A DNA stretch of 64,000 bases from assembly GCA_030035585.1 (NCBI GenBank), contig CM057466.1, positions 113,648,182 to 113,712,181 on the forward strand. Direction: 5' to 3'. Made by a program: the position numbers and the translations under genes. The notes beneath the pieces were generated by a model that was not told the DNA's origin, made no database searches, and worked only from the letters and a program-made list of their open reading frames with translations. This DNA is from Dugong dugon (taxonomy: Eukaryota; Chordata; Mammalia; Sirenia; Dugongidae). Within the stretch, counting starts at the first letter, position 1, and every line of letters starts with the position of its first letter. This document shows positions 22,988 through 35,995 of the stretch, piece after piece.

Positions 22988-25309
22988 CATCGCTGAAACA
23001 GGGGGTGGACTCCTTTGGTGTTTTCTGTTATTAAGCCACTCTTTACCTGGTCCTTTGACTGGGGAACAGGATTTTCTTGGAGCTTTTTTTGTCTGTCTGT
23101 TAGTGGTTCTGGGCTGGAGGCTTCCCCAGGTCTCTGTCTCAAATACCTATAAGGCAACAAGGAAACCCAGGGAACTCACCCCCAGGTCCTTTCTCAAGTC
23201 CAGGACCTGGGCACCCTGCCTCTTCTTTTCACCTCTCAGTCTTCCTGCATCTGGTGGTTGTGTTGTGCCCTGGGTTGTTTAGTTGTAAGAGGAGGACCTG
23301 GGAAGAAGGAGGCTGCTCTATCTTGGCCAGAACCGAAATGTCCCCCAACCTTTGAGTTTAATACAATGAACGTAATTTAAATTCTTAAGTGTTGGGCTCT
23401 AGGGAGACCTCTGGCCAGTGATGGTGACTCCTGTGGGGAAAAAACCCTCCAACATAGTGAGGACACTTTCTCTGTAGGAGCTGGATTTGTAAGCATTCAT
23501 CCTCATGAAATTGGAATGAAAGAAAGCATGTTTTCCTACTCACTGGGGAGTCTTCATTTCATAGCTGGCCCAATATCAACTTCATATTTTGTAACTCTGA
23601 GGCCTGCCGTGCTTGACACCTAGCTTAGTACCTACTGACATTAGAACAAAAGACCAGTTAAAAATATTCAGAGCTTGGCATTTGTCCTCGTCTGTCCTTG
23701 CCCATGGCATTAATTGGAAGTTACAATGTGGAAGAATACTGTGTGGGTTATCGCAGTGCATGTTTAACTATCACATTTACAAAATCCTTAAGTTTCAATC
23801 TTTAAACGACACACAAAAGTACTCACTTGGGTAATTTTGGACAAGGTTGTACATTTTCCTTACTTGTACTTTGTATCACAAAATAAGAAATGGTAAATAT
23901 TAAAAAAAAAAAAAAAAAGTTTATTCCTAGAATCAAGGGCTCTTCATCAAAGGAGGGCCACCTGCTCTGCTGTGACATAGTCAAAAACTGTGCTTGCTTT
24001 GCCACACTTTTACTTTCTCAGATTAAGTCTTCGCTGATGACTCCATATCAAAACTAAGCAGCTGGAATCAAGGTCCTAGAGAACAGACCAAAATGGAGGG
24101 TCTAAGGAAAGAGAAGAGTTAAAAACTTCCAGGGGAGAACGGCTTTGGAGTAGATCATCCCAAAATCTACTTAGCATTAGGCCAGGAGAATATTGTGTAT
24201 TACAAACTAATTTTGCAAATCACATTTCAGAGATATCTTTTTAACCTAATTTAAGTGCATTCCTTAGTGATTCTCTGCTTGTGAATAAAGATCCAATTAC
24301 TCTAGCTAGATAAACTAAAACTCTGGATGGAGCAATCTTTTCTTCCTTCCTTCCAGACCTCCAGAAGAACGTGGTTTCATCTTTCAGAAAACAAGGGGCT
24401 GTATATGCAGTTGTTTTGGAGAGTCTGAGATAATTTTCCTGTTCTCATGAATTCTTGTTGAACCGTAACTTCATTGACCAAGTTGTCGCCTCTGTAACAG
24501 CCTTTGAACGGTTTTAATACTGCAGGGCTAAATATTCTGAGTCCCCAACCGCCCCTGCATGTTAACCATGTTGCCATCAAGTGGTGATAAAATGACATAG
24601 TTAATCCATTCAAACTATTTAGTGGAGTTGGGGACAAGAAATCGTTACAAATTGCCAAGTCCTGTATCAAGCTAAAGAAATTTATCTGCATATTATAAAA
24701 AGTAATTTTTAACTATGTATGTCACATCTTTCACATTTGAGAAATCAAAGGAGAAAAAAGTCTATCTTCCAAGCCTTTAGAATCTATATAGAAACATAGG
24801 AAGTGTTTCTTTTCTACTCCCTCTTACTGATTGCTTAGTCTGTGTTGCTTCCCTTGGGTACCATATTTTCCTCTGTTACTGGCAGTCTTGGTTAGCTAGC
24901 CTTCAGCTCATTAATTCTTTGGCTAAGTATTCTGTTCTACTTGGAGGATCTGTTCCCTGTACTTCAGTATTTGTTTTATTCAAGTTCTTGGTACTTTTCT
25001 GGGCAGGGAGAGGGGTAGGTACTATGAGGAAAGGTGCCCAAATCTCAAGTTTGATTTAGCTCAAAGGCAAGGAGGTTGCTTTGTCTTTTTTTCCATCTAC
25101 TTGAAAGAACAATTACTTTGACTTTCTCTCCTGACATATGACTTACCTGAAAGGGATTAAATTATCCGCCTTTAAATTTTCAAGTTTATTCTTCAAACTA
25201 ATTTGATGATTAATGTTACGAGGCAATGGAAAATTGGACTGAATTTTAAAATACTTAAAAATGGGGGTGTTGCCATTGTATATTTTGATTTTAAAGTATC
25301 ATAGTATGT
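22988..25309. other. 2.3 kb of unassigned intergenic sequence
   Basis: No repeat family or gene recognised, except a 17-base A run near 23901-23917. This is one of the longer stretches free of the repeats that fill the window. Confidence 0.4.
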
Positions 25310-25696
25310 ATTAGAAGTTCATTCCTTTTTATGACCAGATAATATTTCATTGCATGGCTATACCACAGTTTGTTTATCCATTCATCTGCTGATGGACATT
25401 TGGTTGTTTCCACCACTTGGCTATTATGAAAAATGCTGCTATGGGCATTCATGTACAGGTTTTTATGTGGACATACGTTTTCATTTCTCTTGCTTATATA
25501 CTGAGGAGTAGAATTATTAGGTCATTTGAAAACTCTGTGTTTAACATGATTAACATTCAAATTGCCAAAACACTTTGGAACGTTGCCAAACTGTTCCCCA
25601 AAGTGGTTGCACCATTTTACATTCCCTACAGCAATGTATGAGGCTTCCAATTTCTCCACATCCCCATCAACATTTTTTGTTATCTATCTTTTTGAT

Positions 25697-25859
25697 GGAA
25701 ACCCTGGTGGTGTAGTGGTTAAGTGCTACGGCTGCTAACCAAAAGGTCAGCAGTTTGAATCCACCAGGAACTCCTTGGAAACTCTATAGGGCAGTTCTAC
25801 TTTGTCCTGTAGGGTCACCATGAGTTGGAATCGACTCGACAGCAACGGGTTTTTTTGGT
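25697..25859 (+). repeat. AfroSINE, short form, 12-bp TSD
   Basis: Complete short form ('ccctggtggtgtagtggtta' to 'gactcgacagcaacgggttt'). It is flanked by a perfect TSD 'tatctttttgat' at 25685-25696 and 25860-25871, and has a T-rich 3' tail. Confidence 0.96.
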
Positions 25860-25883
25860 TATCTTTTTGATTATGTCCATCCT

Positions 25884-26006
25884 ACTGCTGCTAACCAAAA
25901 GGTCAGCCTTTCAAAGCCACCAGCCACTCCTTGGAAACCCTGTGGGGCAGTTCTACTCTATCCTATAGGGTCACTATGAGTTGGAATCGGCTCGACAACA
26001 ATGGTT
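25884..26006 (+). repeat. AfroSINE, head-truncated
   Basis: Starts at 'ctgctgctaaccaaaagg', lacking the tRNA-like first 25 or so bases, and runs to 'ggctcgacaacaatgg'. It lies about 25 bp from the previous SINE, so the two insertions hit the same spot of the old L1. Confidence 0.9.
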
Positions 26007-26334
26007 ATTTATTTATTATTTTTAGTGGGTGTGAAGAGGCATCTCATTGTGGGTTTGATAATATTGAGCATTTTTTCATGTTCTCGTTGGATATGTGTAT
26101 ACCTTCTTTGGAGAAATGTCTGTTCAGATCCTTTGCCCATTATCTAAGTGATTATTTCTCTTTTTATTGTTTAGTTATTAGAGTTCTTTATATATCCTGG
26201 CTACTAGGCCCTTATCAGATAAAAGATTTCCAAATATTTTCTTCATTCTATGGGTTATATTTTTATTTTCTTGGTGGTGTCCTTTGAAGTCCTAACATTT
26301 TTAATGTTGATGAGGTTTAATTAATCAATTTTTT

Positions 26335-28876
26335 AAAATTGTACTTTAGATGAAGGTTTACAGAACAAATAGTTTCTCATTAAACAGTTAGTACACAGAT
26401 TGTTTTATGACAATGGTTAACAACCCCATGACATGTGAACACTATCCCATCTCAGCCATGGGTTCCCTGTTACCAGCTTTCCTGTCCCCTCCTGCCTTCT
26501 AGTCCTTATCCCTGGACTGTTGTGCCCCATTAGTCTTGTTTTGTTTTATGGGGCTGTCTAATCGTTGGCTGAATGGTGAACCTCGGGAGTGACTTCATTG
26601 CTGAGCTAAAAGAGTGTCTGGGGGCCATACTCTCGGGGTTTCTCCAGTCTCCATCAGGCCAGTAAGTCCGTCTTTTTTTTTTTGTGAGTTTGAATTTTGT
26701 TCTACATTTTTCTCCAGCTCTGTCCAGGACCCTCTGTTGTGATCCCGGTCAGAGCAGTCGGTGGTGGTAGCTGGGCACCATCTAGTTGTACTGGACTCAG
26801 TCTGGTGGAGGCCTTGACAGTTGTGGTCCATTAGTCCCTCCGACTAATCTTTTCCTTGTATTTTGTTTTCTTCATTCTCCCTTGCTCCTGAAGGGATGAG
26901 ACCAGTGGAGTACCTTAGATGGCTGCTCACAGGGTTTTAAGACCCCAGACACTACTCACCAAGGCAGAATGTAGAACATTGTCTTTATAAACTGTGTTAT
27001 GCCAATTGGGCTAGATGTTCCCCGAGACCGCGGTTCCCACAGCCCTCCGTCCAGCAGTTCGGTCCCTCAGGGAGTTTGGATGTGTCTATGGAGCTTCCAT
27101 AACCTTTCCTTGTACAAGTTATGCTGGCTTCCCCAGTATTGTGTACTGTCTTAACCTTCACCAAAGTTATCACTTATCTATCGTCTATTTAGTATTTCCC
27201 CTCCAACCCCTCCCATCCCTCACAAACAACAAAGATTGTTTCTTTCTTTGTGTAAACTTTTTCATGAGTTTTTACAGTAGAGGTCTCATACAATATTTGT
27301 CCTTCTGTGAGTCACCTGTTTCACTCAGCATAATGTTCTCCAGTTTCATCCATGTTATGAGATATTTCACAGCATCATTGTTCTTTATCGTTGCATAATA
27401 CTCCATTGTGTGTATGTACCATAGTTGGTTTATCCATACATCTGTGGACGGGCATCTAGGTTGTTTCCATCTTTTTGCTATTGTGAACAATGCTGCAATG
27501 AACATGGGTGTGCATATGTCTATTCGTATGACGGCTCTTATTTCTCTAGGATATATTCCTAGGGGTGGGATTGCTGGATTGTGTGGTATTTCTATTTCTA
27601 GCTTTCTAAGGAAGTACCATTTCATTTTCCAAAATGATTGTATCATTTTGCATTCCCACCAGCAGTGCATAAGAATTCCAATCTCCCTGCAGCCTCGCCA
27701 ACATTTGTTATTTCTAGTTTTTTTGATTTATGCCTGTAATGCCGGGGTGAGATGGTATCTTGTTGTGGTTTTAATTTGCATTTCTCTAATGGCTAGTGAT
27801 CGCAAGCATTTCCTTATGTGTCTGTTGGCCACTTGAATATCTTCTTTGGTGAAGTGTCTGTTCATTTCCTTTGCCCATTTTTTAATTGATTATTTGTCTT
27901 TTTGTTGTAGAGGTGTTGGATTTTCTTGTAGATTTAAGAGATTAGACCTTCGTCTGACTTGTCCAAAGACTTTTTCCCAGTCTGTAGGTTCTCTTTTTAC
28001 TCTTTTGGTGAAGTATTTTGATGAACCTAAGTGTTTACTTTTTCGAAGATCCCAGTTATCAAGCTTACCTTCTAGAGTTTGTGTGTTGTGGGTTATTGTT
28101 TGTATCCTGTTAATGCCATGTATTAGGGCCTCTAGCGTTGATCCTATTTTTTCTTCTATGAACTTTATATTTTTTGGCTTTATATTTAGGTCTTTGATCC
28201 ATTTTGAATTAGTTTTTGTGTATGGTGTGAAGTGTGGGTCCTGTTTTATTTTTTTTGCAGATGGACATCCAGTTTTGCCAACACCATTTGTTAAAAAGAC
28301 TGTCTTTTCCCCATCTGATGGACTTTGGGCCCTTGCTGAGGATCAGGTGACTGTAGGTGGATGGATTTACATCTGGGTTCTCAATTCTATTCCATTGGTC
28401 AATGTATCTGTCGTTGTACCAGGACCAGGCTGTTCTGACTACCGAAGCTGTATAGTATGTTCTGAGGTCAGGTAGTACGAGTCCTCCTACTTTATTCTTC
28501 TTCGTCAATAGTGCTTCACTTATTCGGGGCTTCTTCCCTTTCCATATAAAGTTAATGATTAGTTTTCCCATGTCTTTGAAGAACGTTGTTGGTATTTGGA
28601 TCGGGATTGCATTGTATTTGTAAATTGCTTTGGGTAGAATTGTCATTTTCACAATGTTGTGTCTACCTATCCATGAGCATGGTATGTTTTTCCATTTATG
28701 TAGCTCCCTTTGGGTTTCTTGCAGTAGTGTTTTGTAGTTTTCTTTGTATAGGTCTTTTATATCTCTGGTTAGATTTATTCCTAAGTATTTTATTTCTTTA
28801 GGAGCTATTAGAAATGGTATTGTTTTCCTGATTTCCTTTTCATCATTCTCTTTATTGGTGTATAGGAATCCAACCG
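26335..28876 (-). mobile_element. Younger L1, 5'-truncated, 15-bp TSD
   Basis: 2.54 kb of reversed L1. The 3' UTR is at 26335-27271 and the ORF2 C-terminal region at 27272-28876. ORF2 pieces include LLHCWWECK-type '[15 protein letters not shown]' and [18 protein letters not shown] near the end, and [16 protein letters not shown] and [10 protein letters not shown] further in. The flanks 26320-26334 and 28877-28891 are a perfect 15-bp TSD ('attaatcaatttttt'). ORF2 is frame-broken between the two open parts. Confidence 0.95.
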
Positions 28877-29118
28877 ATTAATCAATTTTTTCTTTGATTG
28901 CTTGTAATTTTTGTGTCACAGCTAAAAAACAATGGCTTAATAAAAGGTCACAAAGATTTACCCCTATGTTGTCTTCTAAGAGCTGTATAGTTTTAGCTCC
29001 TACGTTTAGGTCTCTGATCCCCTTTGAATTAATATTTGTATATGGTGTGAGGTAGGTAGGGGCCCAATGTCATTCTTTTGGATGTGTTTATCCAGTTGTT
29101 CCAGCACCATTATTTATT

Positions 29119-29592
29119 TATTGTGCTTTAAATAAAGTTTACAGTTCAAGTTAGTTTCTCATACAAAAATTGATACACATACTACTATGTGAATCTAGTT
29201 GCTCTCCACATACTGTGACAGCACACTCCTCCTTTCCATCCTGGATTTCCCATGTCCATTCAACTAGCTCCTGTCCCTTTCTGCCTTCTCATCTCATCTC
29301 CGGACAGGAGCTGCCCATTTAGACTCATGTATCTACTTGAGCTAAGTAGCACACTTTTCACAAGTATCATTTTATGTCTTATAGTCCAGTCTAACCTTTG
29401 CCTGAAGAGTTGGCTTCGGGAATGGTTTTAGTTTTGGGCTAACAGAATGTCAGGGGGCTATGTCTTCCACAGTCCCTCCAGTCTCTGTCAGACAATTAAG
29501 TCTGGTCTTTTTAATAGAATTTGAATTCTGCACTCTACTTTTCTCCTGCTCTGTTAGGAACTCTCTGTTGTGTTCCCCATCAGGGCGGTGAT
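29119..29592 (-). mobile_element. L1 3'-UTR fragment
   Basis: Reversed L1 3' UTR that aligns with the plus-strand copy at 610-1134 ('ctctccacatactgtgacag', 'cccatttagactcatgtatc', 'gtgttccccatcagggcgg'). It is inserted into the old L1 at 'ccagcaccatt', which resumes at 33763. Confidence 0.8.
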
Positions 29593-29603
29593 TGGATGGC
29601 ACC

Positions 29604-32600
29604 GTTTCTTTCTTTCTTTCTTTTTTAAATTTATTTATTCATTTATTTTTATTGTACTTCAGGTGAAAGCTTACAGAACAAATAGTTTCTCATGAAACAG
29701 AAGTACACATGTTGTTTTATGACATTGGTTAACAACCCCACAACATATCAACCCTCTAACTTCTCAAACTTTTTTTTTTTTTTGGTGAAAATACACACAG
29801 CCAAAGATACACCATTTCAAAAATTTCTACATGCATAGTTCAGTGACACTGACTATGGTCTTCGAATTGTGCTGTTATTCTCACTTAAGATGAAGGCTTA
29901 CATAAAAAAATAGTTTCTCATTTAACAGTTACTACAAATGTTGCCCTATGACAATGGTTAACAATCTCACAACACATCAACAATATCTTTATTCAACCTT
30001 GGGTTCCCTATCACCAGCTTCCTTGTCCCCTTCTGCTTTCTGACCCTTGTCACTGGACTCCTGTACCTTGTTAGTCTCATTTGGTTTTACGGGTCTGTCC
30101 ACTCCCAGGCTGAACAGTGAACCTCGGAGGTAACTTCACCACTGAGCTAAAAGGGTGTCTGGGGGCCATACTCTCGGGGTTTCTCCAGTCTCCTTTAGGC
30201 CAGTAAATCTGGTCTTTTTTTTTGTGGGTTAGAATTATGCTCTACATCCTTCTCCAGCTCTGTCCAGAAACCTCTGTTGTGATCCTGGTCAGAGCAGTCA
30301 GTGGTGGTAGCTGGGCAACATCTAGCTGTACTGGACTCAGTCTGGTGGAGGCCTTGGTAGCTGTGGACAATCAGTCCTTCAGACTAATCTTTTCCTTGTA
30401 TCCTGTTCTCTTCATTCTCCCTTGCTCCTGAAGGGATGAGACCAATGGAGTATCTTAGATGGCTGCTCACAGGCTTTTAAGACCCCAGACACTACTCACC
30501 AAGGTAGAATGTAGAGCAATGTCTTTATAAGCTCTGTCATGTCAATTGAGCTAGATGTTCCCCAAGACCGTGGTCCCTACAGCCTGCTGTCCAGCAATTC
30601 AGTCCCTCAGGGAGTTTGGATGTGTCTATGGGGCTTCCATGACCTTTCCTTGTACAAGTTGTGCTAGTTTCTCCGGTATTGTGTACTGTCTCACCTTTCA
30701 CCCAAGATACCACTTATCTATTGTCTATTTAATATTTCCCGGCCCCCACCCCTCCCATCCCTGGTAACCAAAAAAGATTGTTATATTTTGTGTGTGAGTA
30801 TGTTTGTTAACTTTCTTTGTGGCTACCATAAATTTTACCCTTATCTTTCTAAGTTTGAAGCAGTCTACCATTACTTGGTATCACCTTGCCTTCCTCTCCA
30901 TTAGAAGGTTCTATACCTATGCCATTTATTCCCTCTTTTATTGTTTTGATGTTGTTGTCATTTACTGATTAACTGCTCTGATTCCCTGTTGTATTTCTTT
31001 TGGTTTTGGATAGTCCTCGAGAATTCATTTCCTAGGCTGGTATCTGGCTGGTATGATCCTGCATCCTAGATTCTGCCTGTGAGCTGAAGCTGTTTGTCCT
31101 CAGATCAAAGAACCCGCTTTAATAATTCTTGTAAGTTTGGTTTGACTTTTGCATATTCCTTTAGTTTCTGTTTATCTGGAAATGACCTAATTTCACCATC
31201 AAGTCTGAATGAGAGTTTTGCAGGATATATTATTCCTGGCTGGCAATTTTTTTCTTTCAAGATTTTATATATGTCATCCCATTGCCTTCTTGCCTGCGTG
31301 GTTTCTGCTGAATAATCTGAGCTTAGTCTTATTGTTTCTCCTCTGTATGTGACTTCTTGTTTTTCACGAGCTGCTCTCAGGATTCTTTGTCTTTGGTTTT
31401 GGCGAGTGTGAATATGATATGCCTTGGTGATTTTCTTTTGGGGTCTCTTCTATATGGGGTTCGTTGAGCTTCTTGGATGGCAAGCTTTTCATCTTTCATG
31501 ATATTGGGGAAGTTTTCTGTCAGCAGTTCCTCAGTGATCCTCTCTGTGTTTTCTGTTTTCTCCCACTGTTCTGGAATTCGAGTCACTTGAAAATTTTTGG
31601 TTTTGATTGTGTCCCCCATAACTCTCAGGGTCTCTTCATTTTTCTTTGTTCTTTTTTCTGAGTTTTCCTCAAACTGAGTTGTATCCAAGTGTTTGTCTTC
31701 AATTCCACTGATCCTGTCTTTCACCATTTCAAATCTGCTTCTCAGCCCTTCTATGACATTGTCCATTTCTGAAATCTTGTTGTTTATCTTTTGGATTTCT
31801 AATTGTTGTCTTTGTATAATTTCTAGTTGTGAATTTATTTTGGCATTTTGTTCCTGCATTATTTTCCTGAATTCTTCCAATTTTTTGTCCGTATTTTCCA
31901 TGAATTTGTCTATTTTTTCCTCATGTTTGTCAGCTTTTTGCCTCAGCTCTTGGAGAAGTCAGAGTATTAGAGATTTGAATTCCCTATCAGGTAGTTCTAG
32001 GGCATTTTCTTCCACAGGAGAGTCATCTGGTGTTTTATTTTGGACGCCTACTGAAACCATTCTGTCCTGTTTTTGTAAATGTTTTGTTATTGTCTGCTGT
32101 CTTCGGGGCATTCAGTAGTTATTTTTCTCATTTATTGATGGTAGATTTGTTTGTTTTGTCCCTTTTTTTAAAAAAAAATTTGACTATGTCTGAGTGGGCA
32201 GACTGTGTGTTCTTTGTTGTTTGCTTGTCTGTGGGCACAATACTTTTCACCTCCTTCTTCAACTGGCAGGGTCAGTCACTCAGATATGGTATGGCAGGGC
32301 AGGTCTAGCTGAAGAGGAGTTACTGGGACAGGTTGTTTGTGGCACTTACTACAGCCACCAGGGCGGGTTGGTAATCAGTGCAGGGCAGGTTCCAGTAGGC
32401 CATGCCTGTGCTGCTTGGTGGTGTGATGTGAAGCGCACGGTGCAGGTAAGCAGGATGCAGTGGGGAGATTGTTATGTGTGGAGCTAAGACGGATATGGGA
32501 GAGAGGAGAGAGGAAAAGGAGCCAAAAACATACAAACAAACAAAAAAGAATGGTAGGGGAGCTTGCCATTGGAGTGGAGAGATGAGAGACTATGAAATGG

Positions 32601-33751
32601 AGAAAAACAGAAAGGGGAGGAGGAAGAAAAGAAAAGAATGAATAAATAAGAATCAGAAAGGTTAAAGAACCACAAAGTTCCCAGGGATCCCACCGGTGCA
32701 GCTATGAGGTCTGGGGAAGTCACTTTCAGTTGTTGCAGTACAGCCTGGCTAGAAGGCGTAGAGGTAATCAACTCCAGGTATTCAGGGAACAGAAAGAGAA
32801 GGAAGATACAGAGAGACAAGCAACTGAGCAATGAAGAAAGACAAAAAAGGAAAAAGAGAAAAAAAAAAACAAAACAAATTAAAACAAAAAACAAGAAAGG
32901 CCCCCAAAGAAACAGAAACAAAACAAAACAAAACAAAACAACGTGAAAAGAAATGCCCTCATGGAACCCTCTGCACATCTGTGGAAGCCAAAGGCGAGTC
33001 TTCCTGCCACGCAGCTCAGCCTGGCCAGAAAGGGCTCCCAACTCAAGAAAAGGAAAAGAAAAGAAACAAACAATTCAAAACAAACAAACGAACAAAAGCC
33101 CCAGGATCCCACCAGCGTGGCAGCCCAAACCGGGAAGCAGCTCCACACTTGAAAGGAGCTCTGCAGCCCCTCAGGAAGAAGCAAAGATGGCGCACGGATC
33201 GAGGCACTCGAGCGAAAGGAGGGGGAGGTGGGGAGAGGCAAGGAAGAAATAAAAATAAGCGGAAAAAAAGCAACACCAGCAGCCAGCAAATGGCACTCAG
33301 AGAGCCACCTGTTCAGGTGTGTGGAATTCAAGCAGCCGCTGTTTCCCGGTCAAGAAACTGTGGCTGCGGGAAGCAGAGGAGGCTGAGTCGGGGTGAAGAA
33401 GTGTGGGGGGTGCGAAAGTGTATATCGCAAATTACTGGTTGTTTTGTCTCCCGCTGGAAGCTCCGTGAGGCTGCTTTCTCATACTCCCTGTTTGCTGGTC
33501 TCCGACAGGAGTCCAAGGTGGCGGATCCGTGCTGCGTTAGCTGGTAGGGGACCTCTGCATGAATCTCTCCTCGCTCTCCGTTCTCTGTCAGTTTTCTCAC
33601 TCCATTTGGTGCTTGGCTGAGTTCTTTATCTCTTATTTGACGTTTTAGGGTTTAACGATTGCTGTATTCTCTGTTCGGCTTAGTTTTTCGGATCTTTGCT
33701 GTGGAGGGAGGGCGTGGTGCTTCTGCCTAGAGCGCCGTTTTGCCGGAACTC
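29604..33751 (-). mobile_element. HAL1-like L1 derivative (ORF1, no ORF2), 11-bp TSD
   Basis: 4.15 kb, minus strand. The 5' UTR spans 33751 to about 32112, with a GC-rich start. ORF1 runs from MPRRQQT at 32111 to about 31090: a coiled coil (MENTDKKLEEFRKIMQEQNA... around 31900), then the RNA-binding part (RPEQWE-like IPEQWEKTENTERI, LTENFPNIMKDEKL). A 3' region follows, then the same 3' UTR as the younger L1 (29880-30780). ORF2 is absent. TSD 'tggatggcacc' at 29593-29603 and 33752-33762. ORF1 has at least one in-frame stop (near 31965) and a shift near 31377. HAL1 ('half-L1') is an established class of L1 derivative; assignment to it is my inference. Confidence 0.85.
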
Positions 33752-33965
33752 TGGATGGCACCATTTTTTGAAAAGACTATTCTTTCCCCATTTTTTTTTT
33801 TTTTTTTTCCCAATCTTGGCATCCTTGTTGCAATTCAATTGACTTTAAATGTGAGGGTTTATTTCAGGACTCTCAATTCTATTCCATTGATCTATATGTC
33901 TATTCTAATGTCTACCAAATTGTCTTGATTACTGTAGCTTTTAGTAACTTTTGATATCAGGAAGT

Positions 33966-35845
33966 GAGTCATGTCAAAGATACTTGCAAGACAATTTCAA
34001 CAAACTCATTGTCTTTTTAGGTACAGTCAGCTCCCTATGCAGTTTGTGACTTAGTTTTACCATTGATGTCATCTTCCGTTCCTCTTGCTGTATTATTTTC
34101 AGCTCATTACCTTAGAGTCTACCATATGTTGTGGAAAAAGAAAGCAGTTAAACTCCTAAGGAATCTTAGTGTCTTCTTAACTCTATATTCAAATGCTGTA
34201 AAGTTTTTAAAGAAAGGTCAAGGAATTTTTTTCTTAGAGAAACAAATTATAGAATTTCTGCAGTGGTATTTTCAAAAAACCCTCTTTATCAAAAGCAGCT
34301 ATCTAGTCCAAGCCACTGCACAGAACACAATGGTGAGCACAAGAAACAAGAGCAAATCTGATCAGAAGATGAGACGGTGCTACCACAAAGAGAATTTGCT
34401 AAGGATTTGTTTTAACATGTAATGTGCAAAGTTTCTGAAATGTTAAGATAGACTTCTGAAACAAGTGGGAAGAAAACAGACTGCAGAATTAGATGGAAAA
34501 AATAAAAATAAATAAAAAGAGAAATCTCCCAAGGCAGGCATCATGTATGACATGCTATTGTGGGTTTATGGCAGAATAGATCATTTCAAAGAGCGTTAAT
34601 GAAACTGATATGGTGGTATGTAGGATTTTATCTTAAAAAATGAATACAGAACATATGGTCTATTAATGAAAGCTATATGAAATTGTCAATATGCAACCGT
34701 TTTTGAACTATAAAGATTACAATTTTATATGGTTTGATCTAATACTTTGTTAGATTCTGGTACATATATGGCCGTATTTCAAAAAATAATTATTGAGCAC
34801 CTACCAACTCAGTTTATCAGGAATTAAAAGTTTTATTTTCTGGTGAAGTTTCAGTTTACGCCTCAGTTTGAACCCTAAGGGCTTCCTTGTGCAAAAAGTC
34901 AGCTATACTTCCAAAGGTAGAGAGAGACCTGTAGAGACTGGTCTGCCCAGGGAAAGACCTGGCTTAGACTACCTTACTTCTTATGGCCTCGGGGTGCATG
35001 GTGCAAAACCCTGTACACTGCTGTGGTTTTACTCTTGTTGCCCCAGATGCCCACACAGGTGGTGGAGACACTCCCTGCTTGGGCTCCCAAGGCTCAAGCT
35101 CTTACGTAGACACTGGCAAGCTTCCCAGTTCCTCCTAGAGCACACCACCCTGCCCTGGGTTGGTCTGCAGAGCCCTCTGCTCTCAGTTCTGTGCTTTGCT
35201 CCATACCCCTCGATTTGAGCTGCGTCTAGGTCCCGTGGTCAGCTTCTCACTGCAGCCCTTGATGATTTCAGTAAAGAGGGTCCATGGGAGACATTTCACT
35301 AATGCTGAATTTCAAATGGGGAGGGACAAGAATACTCATACTGCCTGATCTCAGGACAGTTATCCAGACAGTGTGGTCTTGGTGAGGGATAGTCATAGAG
35401 ATCAATGGAGCAGAATAGGGTTTGATGAAGTTTGTTCAATTTGTACTTGTTCTCAGAAGCAGCCATCTCTCGCCCATTTGAAGGAACCTCCTTTCCCTGC
35501 ATAAAAGCTTTCTAAGGACTGCACTAAGGAAGCTCCCCCTAAACTGGTTCAGTGTCTCAGGACCTACCTCCCACAGGCTCTGTCTCCTCCAGACACACTA
35601 TGTGATTTTGATGGAGAAGCGAGAGTCCAGCTCCAGGAGAAGCTGACCACTCGTCCGAGGAGGTCCTCACCCAACTGTATCATTAGGAGCCTGGGACACA
35701 CGTGGACGTGGGGCATTAGAGCAACAATGCTCAAATGACAAAATCGAAGGCCTGGTTCTCTGATGTGAGGCCTTGATGGGATTTGAAATTTCGAGTGGGA
35801 ATGTGTTAGCTGCTTGCTTGGCTGGCTATTGGAGCCTGCACTAGT
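33966..35845. other. 1.9 kb of unassigned intergenic sequence
   Basis: No gene supported and no repeat family recognised. A/T-rich to about 34860, then more GC-rich. Confidence 0.4.
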
Positions 35846-35995
35846 GGTTGTTGTTAGGTGCCATCAAGTCAGTTCCAACTCATAGAGCCCCTAGGTACAA
35901 CAGAACAAAACACTGCCTGGTCCTGCGCCATGACCACTATCATTGTTATGCTTGAGCCCGTTGTTGCAGCCACTGTGTCAGTCCATCTCGTAGAG
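35846..35995 (-). mobile_element. RTE 3' terminal fragment
   Basis: Reversed tail of the RTE: 'ttgttgttaggtgccatcaa' to 'cactgtgtcagtccatctcg'. It is joined without a gap to a plus-strand SINE. Confidence 0.88.

Larger units (their letters stand above)
25310..33965 (-). mobile_element. Old L1 (ORF2 3' part) broken up by four later insertions
   Basis: Surviving pieces of one old reversed L1 are at about 25310-25684, 25872-25883, 26007-26319, 28892-29118 and 33763-33965. They read in order through ORF2 C-terminal landmarks: 'ctatgaaaaatgctgctatg'-type, 'tgtctgttcagatcctttgc', 'ttccagcaccatt', 'attctattccattgatctat'. The interruptions are two SINEs, a younger L1, and an L1 3'-UTR fragment carrying a HAL1-like element, each listed separately. 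Confidence 0.8.
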
